64,000 bases of DNA from a virus: positions 27,825 through 91,824 of IMG/VR virus record IMGVR_UViG_3300036766_000317. The stretch is one strand, 5' to 3'. Both the position numbers and the translations under genes were made by a program. Numbering within the stretch: the stretch's first letter is position 1; every line of letters begins with the position of its first letter. This document shows, piece after piece, positions 40,610-49,700 of this stretch. A model generated the notes under the pieces. The model did no database searches. It was given only the letters and a program-made list of their open reading frames with translations, and was not told where the DNA came from.

Positions 40610-40676
40610 TAGAGCTTCCGTTGAAAAGAATATCATCGATAAATACACGACGTTAAAGGAAAAATATGAATGGTAA
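40419..40676 (+). CDS. coiled-coil piece of the SbcC system (85 aa)
   Basis: Almost wholly heptad-like helix (IQKDLLDLKKGIDEAKINQ and on), ending KEKYEW. AGGAGGAATAT gives a strong start. It overlaps the next gene by 11 bp. By position and composition it could be the part of the returning coil between hook and ATPase lobe. It lacks a CxxC. Confidence 0.7.
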   Translation: MKAEVTVSQIQKDLLDLKKGIDEAKINQAKLRGREEELLNQLKKDHGLSSVEEASKKVLTLEANRASVEKNIIDKYTTLKEKYEW

Positions 40677-41268
40677 CATTGTTTCTTTACGAGCTAAGTA
40701 TGAACAGGCTGTCGGACAGAGAAACATGCTGAAGAAGCAGCTTACAGATGTGGAAATCCGAATAGAAACACAGGAAGCCCATCTTGAAAACTGTCAGAAA
40801 GCAAGAACTATCATTCAGACAGTGGCAGAGTCTACGCAGAAGAAGATAGAACACCACATCAGTTCTTTGGTGACAATGGCCTTGGCTGCGGTATTCCCCG
40901 ATCCATATACATTTGTATTACGATTTGTAAAGAGGAGGGAAAAGACGGAAGCCGATTTGATATTCGTAAAAGATGGTAATGAAGGCAGTCCAATGGATGT
41001 TTCTGGAGGAGGCCCTTTAGACGTAGCCTCTTTCGCTCTGCGAACAGCTACTTGGGCCATTAAACCTACTAGGAATGTTCTGATACTAGATGAGCCTTTC
41101 CGATTTGTAAGTAGAAATTTACAAATGGCCTGCTCCGAAATGTTGAAGTATATAAGTGAAAAACTGGAAATCCAATTGATAGTTGTTTCCCACATACCTG
41201 AAATTATGGACAAAGCTGATAAAGTATTTAATGTAACAAATGAACATGGTTTATCGATTGTTCACTAA
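40666..41268 (+). CDS. SbcC/Rad50-like ATPase, C-terminal half (200 aa)
   Basis: Begins with about 70 residues of coiled coil, then the second ATPase lobe: signature VSGGGPLDVASFALR near residues 107-121, Walker B NVLILDEPF near 135-143, and the switch VVSH near 170-173. It completes the ATPase begun at 37087. AAAGGAAAAAT precedes the ATG. A structured RNA candidate follows the stop. Confidence 0.85.
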   Translation: MNGNIVSLRAKYEQAVGQRNMLKKQLTDVEIRIETQEAHLENCQKARTIIQTVAESTQKKIEHHISSLVTMALAAVFPDPYTFVLRFVKRREKTEADLIFVKDGNEGSPMDVSGGGPLDVASFALRTATWAIKPTRNVLILDEPFRFVSRNLQMACSEMLKYISEKLEIQLIVVSHIPEIMDKADKVFNVTNEHGLSIVH

Positions 41269-41280
41269 AGATATTTGAAA

Positions 41281-41403
41281 GGTTGTCATGGAGTGAACGC
41301 GTAGGTTGCCCGCGCAGTAGGAGGATGCCTGTTTACCTTATGAAGATGAATAAGGTAGGATGGCAAACACACGAACCCGGATATTGAGGCGGCCATGACA
41401 ACC
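41281..41403 (+). ncRNA. structured RNA candidate closed by an 11-bp stem
   Basis: GGTTGTCATGG (41281-41291) pairs perfectly with CCATGACAACC (41393-41403). Inside are CGCG/CGCG (41298-41301 with 41311-41314), TGCC/GGCA (41326-41329 with 41362-41365) and ACCTTAT/ATAAGGT (41335-41341 with 41350-41356). No convincing coding frame is seen. I cannot name a family. Confidence 0.55.
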
Positions 41404-41442
41404 GATTTGAAACTGATCACTTAACTAAACAAGGAGGAGGAA

Positions 41443-41751
41443 ATGAGTATGTATCCGATAGAAGAAGAGAAGATTTTGGAGGCGATTTTAACAGAAGCTA
41501 AGGCAAGTGGTCTATCGTTAACATTTGTGGCTCTGATTGAAAGAATTTACCACAATCAGCAAAAACTTTCGCAGGGCCTCAGCAGCGTACAAAGTACATT
41601 GACTTGGGAAAGACAAAGAACAGAAAAATGGATGAGAGAACTTGAGGAAAAGGTTGACCCTGAAAAGGCAGCAAAACGAAAGATCGCCGATGAAATGCCT
41701 TCTGAAAAAGTAACGCAAGCCTCGAATAGTTTCACACTTGGGACTCTTTAA
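41443..41751 (+). CDS. hypothetical coiled-coil protein (102 aa)
   Basis: Helical, charged, with a WMRELEEKVDPEKAAKRKI stretch. AAGGAGGAGG is close to the ATG. It is the first gene after the structured RNA. No family recognised. Confidence 0.7.
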   Translation: MSMYPIEEEKILEAILTEAKASGLSLTFVALIERIYHNQQKLSQGLSSVQSTLTWERQRTEKWMRELEEKVDPEKAAKRKIADEMPSEKVTQASNSFTLGTL

Positions 41752-41801
41752 GGTATGATCTTTGAAATTGGTCACGGCTCATTGAGGGCAAGGATGTTTG
41801 T

Positions 41802-42110
41802 ATGAAAAAAAGAGGCGAACTTATATTTTCAATCACAAAGAAGGATTTTGAGGTTCAGACTTTTCGGGCCGAGCTAAAGGCTAAACACGATGCTTTTGAA
41901 ATTGAATGGGAACAAGACTTTGACGATTATCTTCGTAATAATGATTTTCATATGATTCCATGTAAGCATAATAAGAATGGAAAAAGAAACTGGGACCTTG
42001 TGAGACAGGGATATTTATACGGAACCATCTTAATTAGAAAATGTAAGACCTGTGGGTGGATGTGGAGACATGACGATTCCGATGAAACCAGAAGTTGTCT
42101 TGGCGATTAA
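41802..42110 (+). CDS. hypothetical protein with C-terminal Cys/His (102 aa)
   Basis: A helical first half, then a segment with C-x-H near residue 54 and a KCKTCGWMW motif near 81-89 that could bind zinc. AAGGATGTTTGT precedes the ATG. Role unknown. Confidence 0.65.
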   Translation: MKKRGELIFSITKKDFEVQTFRAELKAKHDAFEIEWEQDFDDYLRNNDFHMIPCKHNKNGKRNWDLVRQGYLYGTILIRKCKTCGWMWRHDDSDETRSCLGD

Positions 42111-42202
42111 GAGAACTCAAGCCACCCGCACGCAAACCGAAGGAGGCGAAAGCGGCAGTGTTACGACCTGAAAGCCGTGACCACCTTGAAAGGAGGGTTA
42201 AG

Positions 42203-42742
42203 ATGAAGAAGGTATGTGATGACTGCAAAATAGAATTAGAATTAGTATGGCTATGCGTGAATTGTCATAATGTTATTATACATGCAGAAGCCGACCACCT
42301 TGCCGCCCTTGCGGAGAAGGATAAATGGATTGCTGAAGTCAAGATGTGGGCTAAAAACTATTTTGATGCAGAAAAGCAACGCTGTCAATGCGGTAAATAT
42401 GTTGGCTTTATGCTCCCCCATGGAACAGTTTTAAAAATCCAAGAGGATGAGAAGCAGATCGCCGCCCTGGAAGCGCAGGTGAAGGAGAAGGAACGCACGA
42501 TTGGTTTCCTGCATAGAAAAATGACCAGCCCGCGCATAACGGAAATGGAACAGAAGATCGCCGCCCTGACCGTCGAGAGGGACAGGCTGAGGAAGGCGTT
42601 GAAAGATTTAGTAGATGAGCTATTATATGATATGTCTAATAGTGCGGTGGCTCTAAAGATCGCCCAAGCAGCCCTTAAGCAAACCGAACCTGACACCGAC
42701 ATGTACGCTGCCACGGGCTCAACTGGAGGATATAAGCCATGA
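42203..42742 (+). CDS. zinc-ribbon plus coiled-coil protein (179 aa)
   Basis: N-terminal CDDC and CVNC pairs and a later CQCGKY suggest one or two zinc sites. From about residue 85 the chain is a coiled coil (KQIAALEAQVKEKERTI and on). The ATG at 42203 has AAAGGAGGG five bases upstream; the same frame is open back to 42095, with an alternative GTG near 42158. It is more GC-rich than the genes to its left. Confidence 0.7.
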   Translation: MKKVCDDCKIELELVWLCVNCHNVIIHAEADHLAALAEKDKWIAEVKMWAKNYFDAEKQRCQCGKYVGFMLPHGTVLKIQEDEKQIAALEAQVKEKERTIGFLHRKMTSPRITEMEQKIAALTVERDRLRKALKDLVDELLYDMSNSAVALKIAQAALKQTEPDTDMYAATGSTGGYKP

Positions 42743-42843
42743 ACCTAAATCCAAATAACTATGGTAACCGTGAAGCCTGCCAGCGCCTTGTCGCTGCAGG
42801 GATTGTGGAGCAGAGGAAGGAGGCCAAGCATGGATCAGAATAG
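42739..42843 (+). CDS. small phage-type protein (34 aa)
   Basis: NYGNREACQRLVAAGIV resembles the N-terminal segment of many small phage proteins of unknown function. GGAGG precedes the ATG, which overlaps the upstream stop. It may be a truncated relative, since such proteins are usually longer. Confidence 0.55.
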   Translation: MNLNPNNYGNREACQRLVAAGIVEQRKEAKHGSE

Positions 42844-43162
42844 ACGCTTTGCAGAACTTGCGGGGATATGCTGGCATGAATTGGTGAGACAACAAATAAA
42901 ACCCGGAGTTAAGGAGTGCTCTTGCGGAAAAATTATTTATAACAATGGTTTCTCTGGTCATATCAAGGATAGCAATCCCGACTTCTGCGCCGACCCCCGC
43001 GAAGTGCTGAAGGTCGTGATGGAGAGAGATGATTGGATAGAATTTTTAGATTGGCTCAGAGATTATGATGTTACTGATTCGCACTATATTTCTGTTGACT
43101 ACATCACTACTCCCAGCAAACTTCGGGATGCCTGGATTGAATGGAAGGAGAAGCAGAAATAG
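42830..43162 (+). CDS. hypothetical protein, last gene of the + arm (110 aa)
   Basis: An N-terminal CSCGK and a later cysteine suggest a metal site. The C-terminal half (WIEFLDWLRDYDV) is aromatic-rich and helical. AAGGAGG supports the ATG at 42830. It ends six bases before the stop of the convergent - strand gene. Confidence 0.65.
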   Translation: MDQNRRFAELAGICWHELVRQQIKPGVKECSCGKIIYNNGFSGHIKDSNPDFCADPREVLKVVMERDDWIEFLDWLRDYDVTDSHYISVDYITTPSKLRDAWIEWKEKQK

Positions 43163-43168
43163 TTGAAA

Positions 43169-43444
43169 TTATTCTTTCGGCGAATCCGTCGCCCTTCCAT
43201 CTTGTTTCCTCTCGTTCTCTGGATTCCCACGCCTGAAGTAGAAAGCAATAACGGTGGTCAATCCGGTGCCAACGAGAAAACCCACGATGTATTTGGCATT
43301 ATCTTGACCACTCTCCGGTATGGGAATGAAGGTCACACAGAAGAGGTATATCATCGAAAATAAATATACTCCCCATGCCAAATCCAACACTTTGGATGGA
43401 TCAGGGGTAGGTGTTATTCTGTTTCTCAGTTCTGCGGGTGTCAT
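43169..43444 (-). CDS. two-TM membrane protein, holin-like candidate (91 aa)
   Basis: Two membrane segments (about residues 22-43 and 53-70) and a strongly charged C-terminal tail, the layout of class II holins. It lies two genes downstream of the endolysin. The ATG at 43444 has AAGGAGG seven bases upstream. A second holin-like gene lies upstream of the endolysin, so which acts as holin is open. It is the last gene of the - arm. Confidence 0.65.
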   Translation of the reverse strand: MTPAELRNRITPTPDPSKVLDLAWGVYLFSMIYLFCVTFIPIPESGQDNAKYIVGFLVGTGLTTVIAFYFRRGNPENERKQDGRATDSPKE

Positions 43445-43446
43445 AA

Positions 43447-43944
43447 TCAATCCTCCTTCTCAAGATCAAACGAATTTGCTACATTCTTTTTATGAAACGA
43501 AGAATCCCCTCCAACACGAACAGCCAAATACATGGGATAATATATTCCCCATCCATACTTTGGGTGCTCGTGGTCTTTGATCGTCTGCCGAAAGATCAGC
43601 CAGTCCGCTTCTTCCTTCGGGATAGGGATTCTGGCGACAATGTACTCCTCGGGCAGAAGCCAATTGCATAAAAGGTTGATCTTTTTGTCCCGCGCGATAA
43701 TCATCACGGCGTCCGTCCGGTACCCATAATCATGACCGAAAGCTTCACGGTGAACCTTGTCTCCCCAAGCATCATAGATAATAGGCAATCTGGGAACAGA
43801 AGCTCCATCAGATTGAAACCCAATTGGAATCTCCAATCTCTTAAATTCATGAACCCAAATCAAGGGTTGTTCAAGAGCACGAATAAGCCTTCCTTCACAA
43901 TAACCAAGGTCTTCTGAATGTATATTATTAAGAAATTTAGCCAT
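43447..43944 (-). CDS. DUF1353-family protein (165 aa)
   Basis: IGFQSDGASVPRLP near residues 41-54 and AFGHDYGYR near 67-75 are the DUF1353 signatures, a phage family usually found near lysis or tail genes. Catalytic activity is suspected from the conserved His/Asp but not established. TAATG overlaps the endolysin stop. Confidence 0.82.
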   Translation of the reverse strand: MAKFLNNIHSEDLGYCEGRLIRALEQPLIWVHEFKRLEIPIGFQSDGASVPRLPIIYDAWGDKVHREAFGHDYGYRTDAVMIIARDKKINLLCNWLLPEEYIVARIPIPKEEADWLIFRQTIKDHEHPKYGWGIYYPMYLAVRVGGDSSFHKKNVANSFDLEKED

Positions 43945-44375
43945 TATGCAATCTTTTTTACCTGTTGATAGAGGTTTAACACTCTGGAAATATGACCAAA
44001 CACGTATTCTCTTTTACTATTTCTCTGATACCTAAGCATACGAAGAATTAGATACTCTTGCCAATTCTCAGGATTCAAATTCATGATTTCCTGGTTGCCG
44101 CCGCCGTTCCACTTCGGATCGTTCTGTGGGTTCACCTGGCTGTCAAAGAGGCATACATCCATTGGATAAGGAACATTATCACATCCTGCTGGTATCCAAT
44201 ACCGTTCAAGATATTTCACCTTTGCCTGTTCAAGAGTTGTTGCTGGGTTGACATCAGGATTATACTTAGACGCCAAACCCCAAATAGTAAACCCGCCAGG
44301 ATCATTTGGATCCCAAGTTGCTTTTCCTTCAAGACCGATAGTCAATTCAAATGCCTTGTCAAAGGATTCTCTCAT
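43944..44375 (-). CDS. GH108-like endolysin (143 aa)
   Basis: Probable muramidase that cuts peptidoglycan at lysis. ELTIGLEG with the catalytic-type Glu, then WDPNDPGGFTIWGLA, matches the N-acetylmuramidase (GH108) pattern. The length is a little under typical, and no signal peptide or binding domain is seen, so release needs a holin. The ATG at 44375 follows AGGTGAGGG; the longer GTG-start version (44414) would run into the upstream gene. Confidence 0.82.
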   Translation of the reverse strand: MRESFDKAFELTIGLEGKATWDPNDPGGFTIWGLASKYNPDVNPATTLEQAKVKYLERYWIPAGCDNVPYPMDVCLFDSQVNPQNDPKWNGGGNQEIMNLNPENWQEYLILRMLRYQRNSKREYVFGHISRVLNLYQQVKKIA

Positions 44376-44379
44376 TCCC

Positions 44380-44703
44380 TCACCTATCTTCCTCCCGACG
44401 CCTTCTTGCCGCACTCTCTGGTTGATCGCATCCTTTTAATTGATGAATCATTTCAATTCCACTGAGACGGTCTGCATGTTTGTTCTTAGCCTCAATCAGT
44501 TCCTTGTTGGTCCTGTCCTGCCTGTCAAGGTATCGTTTTCCCGCGTAGGCAAGAATGGCTCCTGGAGCAACGCCGTTGAAAATCAAAGCCCATGTTATAT
44601 CTGGGGAAACATGAGTAACCTCAGTAATGGCTGCGGCATACACAACAGCGGCAAACAAAGTGACAACCAAAAACACCAGAAATTCTAACCAAGGTCTTTT
44701 CAT
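44380..44703 (-). CDS. two-TM membrane protein, holin candidate (107 aa)
   Basis: Hydrophobic segments at about 7-27 and 36-53, then a charged helical tail ending in RRRREEDR. It precedes the endolysin directly, the usual place for a holin. AGGAGGAAAGGG precedes the ATG. Confidence 0.7.
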   Translation of the reverse strand: MKRPWLEFLVFLVVTLFAAVVYAAAITEVTHVSPDITWALIFNGVAPGAILAYAGKRYLDRQDRTNKELIEAKNKHADRLSGIEMIHQLKGCDQPESAARRRREEDR

Positions 44704-44718
44704 TTTGCCCTTTCCTCC

Positions 44719-46248
44719 TCAGTGTATTTGGATGGCACTGATTCCAAATGCTATATTACTCCAATTTGCGTCAACAGTTACTGCTGAAATGTCTCCTGAC
44801 GAATCGCAACTGCACATGGTAGGAGCAGCATTGACGGTAACATTAGCTACTTGACTCCAGACTTGACTCTCGATACTACCCGATCCCCCTAACCCAATCA
44901 TTCGTAAGTAAGCAGCAACCGCCGTATTTTTTGCTTCGATTCCTAATTTTATTGCTTTAACCCCCTTACCAAGTCTTCCGTTGCTCAGTGCTTCGAGATT
45001 CAAAACTGTAGTGCCGCTTGCTAATGTCCCGCTTCCGTTGTATCCAGTCAAATTCATATAAGTCTGAAACCAAATCACCTCATTCGGAATAGGCTGATAG
45101 TTCCCCTCGCCGATTGAGGAGCCGAAGACGAGCATGGGCTGGGAGAAGTAGACGGCGCACGCCTGAGCAATATTAAACTGGAAAGGAGTGACGTCCGTTG
45201 AACTTGCACTTACGGTATGTGATACCTCAAGCCATTCCCATCCGCCGCCACCAGAATGGTACGAACTGTAATTAGCACCATCATCCCAAATAGCGATTCT
45301 TACAGCATTTGCTGTTGATGTTTTTGCCCATACCCCTATTGTTAGTGGACGGGCGCAATATCTCTGGAGTGATATTGCTGATGTTCTATTTGCAAATCCG
45401 AACGGATACCAAGCGAGATCCATTGCCGCAGGGGCAACCATCTTTAGTGCATAGAAACTCCCATCTTTTGTGTTTGTACCGTCATGTTCTCGATACACAC
45501 CCCCATTAGCGGATTCTCGATACCACCCATCCGGCCCCAACGAATCCGCTGCCACGTAGCCAGGGGTGACTTCGTAGAGGGTGATGGAGTCGAAGAGTAT
45601 ATTGGTTCCACTTGCGGCACCTGCAATCTGCAATAGGGAAACAGTTGTTGAAGTCGTAGTAGCTTCAAAAATTATACTGGTTACCGTAGACGTCCAATCC
45701 GCCGCTGCTTCGGGTCCGATAATATAGTATTCACTCGAAGCTGCCCCAGATGATCCAATTCGGACATGGCAGGTTGCTTCTGTTCCGGACTTCACATATC
45801 CAGTAAATTGGTATAGTTTACCGATAACTGTTGTTACTGTTTGGTACGCACCGGGATTTGCTTCCCCGTTTTCTGTTATCTTAAGACAATTTCCCGTTTT
45901 GCCTGTTCCTGCGTCCGAAGATAGGGCCGCTGAACTTATTGCCGTCCACCCCGTAGTCACACTATCAAACCCGCCATTTGTCACCAGGTTATTCACCAGT
46001 GCAGCATTAGCCCCATCCAACACAGGAGCCGCACCACTTATTCTTTCACATACCGTACTCCCACTCATCGCCATCCACTGAGAGTTGGTGAGGAGGTTTT
46101 GGAGGACGGAATGATTAGATATCAATAAATCTCCCACGGTCACTTTTTTTGACGTTGGTGTTCCTCCAGGATCAACAACGATTTCCATTACATCAGTAAG
46201 CGCAGGAGTAATTGTTGCCGATAAATCTGTTATTTTTAAGTTACTCAT
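44719..46248 (-). CDS. fibre/receptor-binding-type protein (509 aa)
   Basis: The N-terminal 45 residues (LKITDLSATITPALTDVMEIVVDPGG) resemble the attachment segment of phage tail-fibre proteins. A middle region (about 65-220) has the NGGFDSVTTGWT...FTGYVKSGT pattern of carbohydrate-binding modules, and a second jelly-roll-like part follows. It probably binds a surface glycan. AAGGAGG supports the ATG at 46248. It sits after the J-like tip, as fibres often do. Confidence 0.7.
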   Translation of the reverse strand: MSNLKITDLSATITPALTDVMEIVVDPGGTPTSKKVTVGDLLISNHSVLQNLLTNSQWMAMSGSTVCERISGAAPVLDGANAALVNNLVTNGGFDSVTTGWTAISSAALSSDAGTGKTGNCLKITENGEANPGAYQTVTTVIGKLYQFTGYVKSGTEATCHVRIGSSGAASSEYYIIGPEAAADWTSTVTSIIFEATTTSTTVSLLQIAGAASGTNILFDSITLYEVTPGYVAADSLGPDGWYRESANGGVYREHDGTNTKDGSFYALKMVAPAAMDLAWYPFGFANRTSAISLQRYCARPLTIGVWAKTSTANAVRIAIWDDGANYSSYHSGGGGWEWLEVSHTVSASSTDVTPFQFNIAQACAVYFSQPMLVFGSSIGEGNYQPIPNEVIWFQTYMNLTGYNGSGTLASGTTVLNLEALSNGRLGKGVKAIKLGIEAKNTAVAAYLRMIGLGGSGSIESQVWSQVANVTVNAAPTMCSCDSSGDISAVTVDANWSNIAFGISAIQIH

Positions 46249-46249
46249 T

Positions 46250-46714
46250 TTAATCCTCCTTAATTTCCTCAATAAATGGCAAGATAACCATCATTTCATT
46301 GACAGATAAATTGCACAATTCTTTAACAAAATCAATTTTAATCTTTTTCATCTCAATCGGCACTTCCGCCGATAGGAGAATATTCATCTCTTTAGAAAAA
46401 GTAACAGGATCAGTAATTATAATCGTTGTCTCCCCAACATTATTGGTATTAATAATGATGTCTCCAACTTTCCACTTTCTGATGACCTTGCCTTCTTTTA
46501 TCTCTTCTCCATCCTGCTCATATTTGGCAGAAAAACGATTGTAAATCTTTTGCTTCTCCTGAAAATAGATTGGGGCTAATTCACTCAGTTTCTTGAATAA
46601 TATGGCCAATTTGTATGATACAGCAGTAGAAAATTGCTTTTCCAATAATGGTTTAACATCAATTTTTCCTGCTCCCTCAAAATATGCGTTTGTAATTTTT
46701 ACCTCTTCTGACAT
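46250..46714 (-). CDS. hypothetical protein, possibly DUF1617-like (154 aa)
   Basis: Helical N-terminal half, then a beta-rich middle (VGDIIINTNNVGETTIIIT). It vaguely recalls DUF1617-type proteins of phage tail regions; not secure. AAAGGAGG precedes the ATG. It lies between the tip and the fibre-like gene. Confidence 0.65.
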   Translation of the reverse strand: MSEEVKITNAYFEGAGKIDVKPLLEKQFSTAVSYKLAILFKKLSELAPIYFQEKQKIYNRFSAKYEQDGEEIKEGKVIRKWKVGDIIINTNNVGETTIIITDPVTFSKEMNILLSAEVPIEMKKIKIDFVKELCNLSVNEMMVILPFIEEIKED

Positions 46715-46739
46715 GATTTAATCCTCCTTTAAAATCATT

Positions 46740-49700
46740 TTACTTTCTCATCTCTATCGCAAACAACGACCTTGCCTTAAAGATGCTTGATGCATATGTT
46801 GCCACTGCCTTTAGTGCATAAGTATAGGTTCCGGCAGCAGGGGTTTCGGAGAAATTTCCTGCTTTTATCGTGCAATACCCACCTCCAAAACCAATCAGCC
46901 CTGTGATTTCTTGAATTAGCGTGGTTCCGCGATACAACCTTAAATCGTAGGTAGTAAAGTCAAGAAAAGCTGCGCCATTAGATCTGAGCGTATATGAATA
47001 GCTGATATAAACAGGGCTGCCGTGCGTTGTGATACTAAGAGATTGCACAGTCGCTTCCGAAGTAATTGTAACGTCCCCATCAGTATATGCAGATACGGGG
47101 ATGGTCACAGCATTGTCTTTAATATTACCCGTGGCAATTATATCTCCACCAACATTAACGTTTGTTCCATCAAAATTTAGATATTGTGTCGAATTTCCAA
47201 CACTAAATTTATATGCTGCACCAGAATATCCTAAAAAGAATCCTGTCCCAGTATTATAATCAGTCTGTCCACCTTTAATTGATCCTCCTCCACTAAGAAT
47301 AATCCCTCCTCCTGTAACAGCAAGACCACCATTAATTACAGCAAGGGTGACATCAGCATTATTCGCCGGTTTCGCAGCCCCCGAAACTTGCGTAGCAAAA
47401 TCAGCCGAACTTACAGTAGCCAATGCTCCTTGTCCTGCAATGCCAGCCGCAATATTAGCGGAGGTTACATCTGCGTTATTTGATGGTTTCGCAGCCCCCG
47501 AAACTTGCGTAGCAAAATCAGCCGAACCAAGTAACGCTAAAGCACCCAAACCTATGACCACAGCATTTGGCACTGCTCCAGATAAAATTGTTATAGCTCC
47601 CTTGATTGTAAGTTGGCCTGTTGTTTGATTCCAAGAGATACCATGACTGGCACCGACATCTCCAAGAACCATATTCCCATTGTTGTCAATATAGGTCTTC
47701 CATGCGCCTCCAGCATAATAGCCCATGTAATTTGCAGAAAGAAAAAGACCACTACCGGATGGTGTTCCTAATCCGGCAGGAATCCCCGTGAGATTAGTTC
47801 CCCATATCGCGCCTATTGTTGCATCATCAGCAGGCTTATGACCATCATTTGTGATTGATGACCAAGGAAGTGTACCAACAAGTGATGCTGATCCATTCAA
47901 TACAAGATTGGTCCCATCCCAATACAAATAATCACCAGCAGGATTTCCGATGCTCAAGACCCACTTACCGCCGACATATCCTACATAGAATCCCGAACCG
48001 GTATTGTAGGCAGTTTGCCCGGCCATGATTCTGAAACCATTAGTAGGATCATAACGTAAACTTCCGGAAGTATCTCCAATTCCAATACCATAAGTGTCGG
48101 TAGAATATCCTAAATATCCATTTAGATTTCCTAATCTCAATCGTGTAGTAATCGAACTCCAAGGTGCACCGGCATGAGTAAATATCGACAAATAAGGAGC
48201 ATTGGTTTCAGAGGCAGTCATATAGATCCCACCTGAACCAGATTGCCTATAATTGATAATTGATGCCCCCTTCTTCCATGCAGGGTTGGCGCCTATAGAA
48301 TATGCAGCAGCTAAATCTCTTGTCACACCATAAGCAGGAGCAGCGGCTATAGAAATCACCTTCAACCATTCATCGTCAATGCCATCTTTAATCCTCAAAA
48401 TATCATCGATGAAAAATGTCTCATTTCCTTCAATTTCCAGAAGAGCAAAATCTTCTGCAAGAATCCTTACATTGCTGTCCTCAGTGATTCTCTGATTACC
48501 ATCCTCGGTAATTCTTACAACAATATCTCCTTCGTTTGCTGTCATATCAATAGTCAAGACATCAGCAGGGAGAACAGCAAGATTTCCACCGATCGCAGAT
48601 ACGACATCCTTTTGAAACACTGAAGAACGAAGGATGCCCCGAGCAGCAATATTCCCTACTTCAAGTAAATTAGGACTTAAAAGGAAACCTGTACCAAAAA
48701 TTCCCGAAACATAATTGGAACTCACAACTCTCGCATTAGCTCCATCAATATGAATATGAGGATCTCCCGATCCTACTTCAAGCGTTCCATCAATCCCTCC
48801 GGAGATGACATGCAATACTCCTGTATTAGATACAGCAAAAGGATTAGTTGCAATATTAAAATCTGCTGCTCCAGCCCATAGATTTCCGTTCACATCAACA
48901 TGGAAAGAAGTAGCATCTGCTCCACCTATATCAATTGTGGATGCTGAAATTGCGCCTGCAAAATAAGCAGACCCCGTTGCCAAAATTCTTACGTTTGCAT
49001 TTGCTAATGTTTGTCCTTCTTGGCAAGCATAGATTCCATCTTTACATATGTACACTCCCGCAGCATTGGTTATCCCATCACCAATTCCATCAGCAGTCTG
49101 AACTGCCCCCGCAGTTTGAAGCTTAATTTTTGGAGAATTCAAAATTTGTTGAGATCCATTTGATGGGAAATTAATCAAAGTTGGGCCAAGTACAGGGTCT
49201 GAACTATAGATACGGATCCCATCCCCATCAATAATCATTCCTGATCCATCAGTATCATCAACAGCTACTTTCCCTGTCGGGGTAATAGTCACCGTCTTTC
49301 CATCAAGTACTTTTTGGGTAGGACTTACACTAATAGTATATTCAATCCCATAGCTTGGGTTCTTAAGAAGCATATTAGGTATTGAAGTAGAACCAAGAAG
49401 TACCCAAGTAGAAGAAGAAGCGACTTTATATTTTACGTACCAATTTGTAGCAAAACCGGTCCATGATATTATTATATTAGTTCCCACAAAGCCGGTCCAT
49501 ACCTCAGTAGCCCGAAGATTATCGACAAATACAATTGCAGCAGGGGCTTCTGGAGGTTCAAGTGTACCAGAATCATCGTAAACATCTGGATTATACTCAA
49601 GAGCCTCTATCTTACAAGTCAGATCATCTTCACGATTAATTCTCAGAATCCGTAGAAATTTTGTCTCTTGCCCAACAGCCGAAATAGTCCATAGATCATG

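Noticed and set aside
40921-41126. GATTTGTAA-type sequences at 40921, 41101 and inverted at 41118
   Set aside because: They match the iteron core but lie inside the SbcC C-half without the 13-mer extension or palindromes; probably chance in AT-rich coding sequence.
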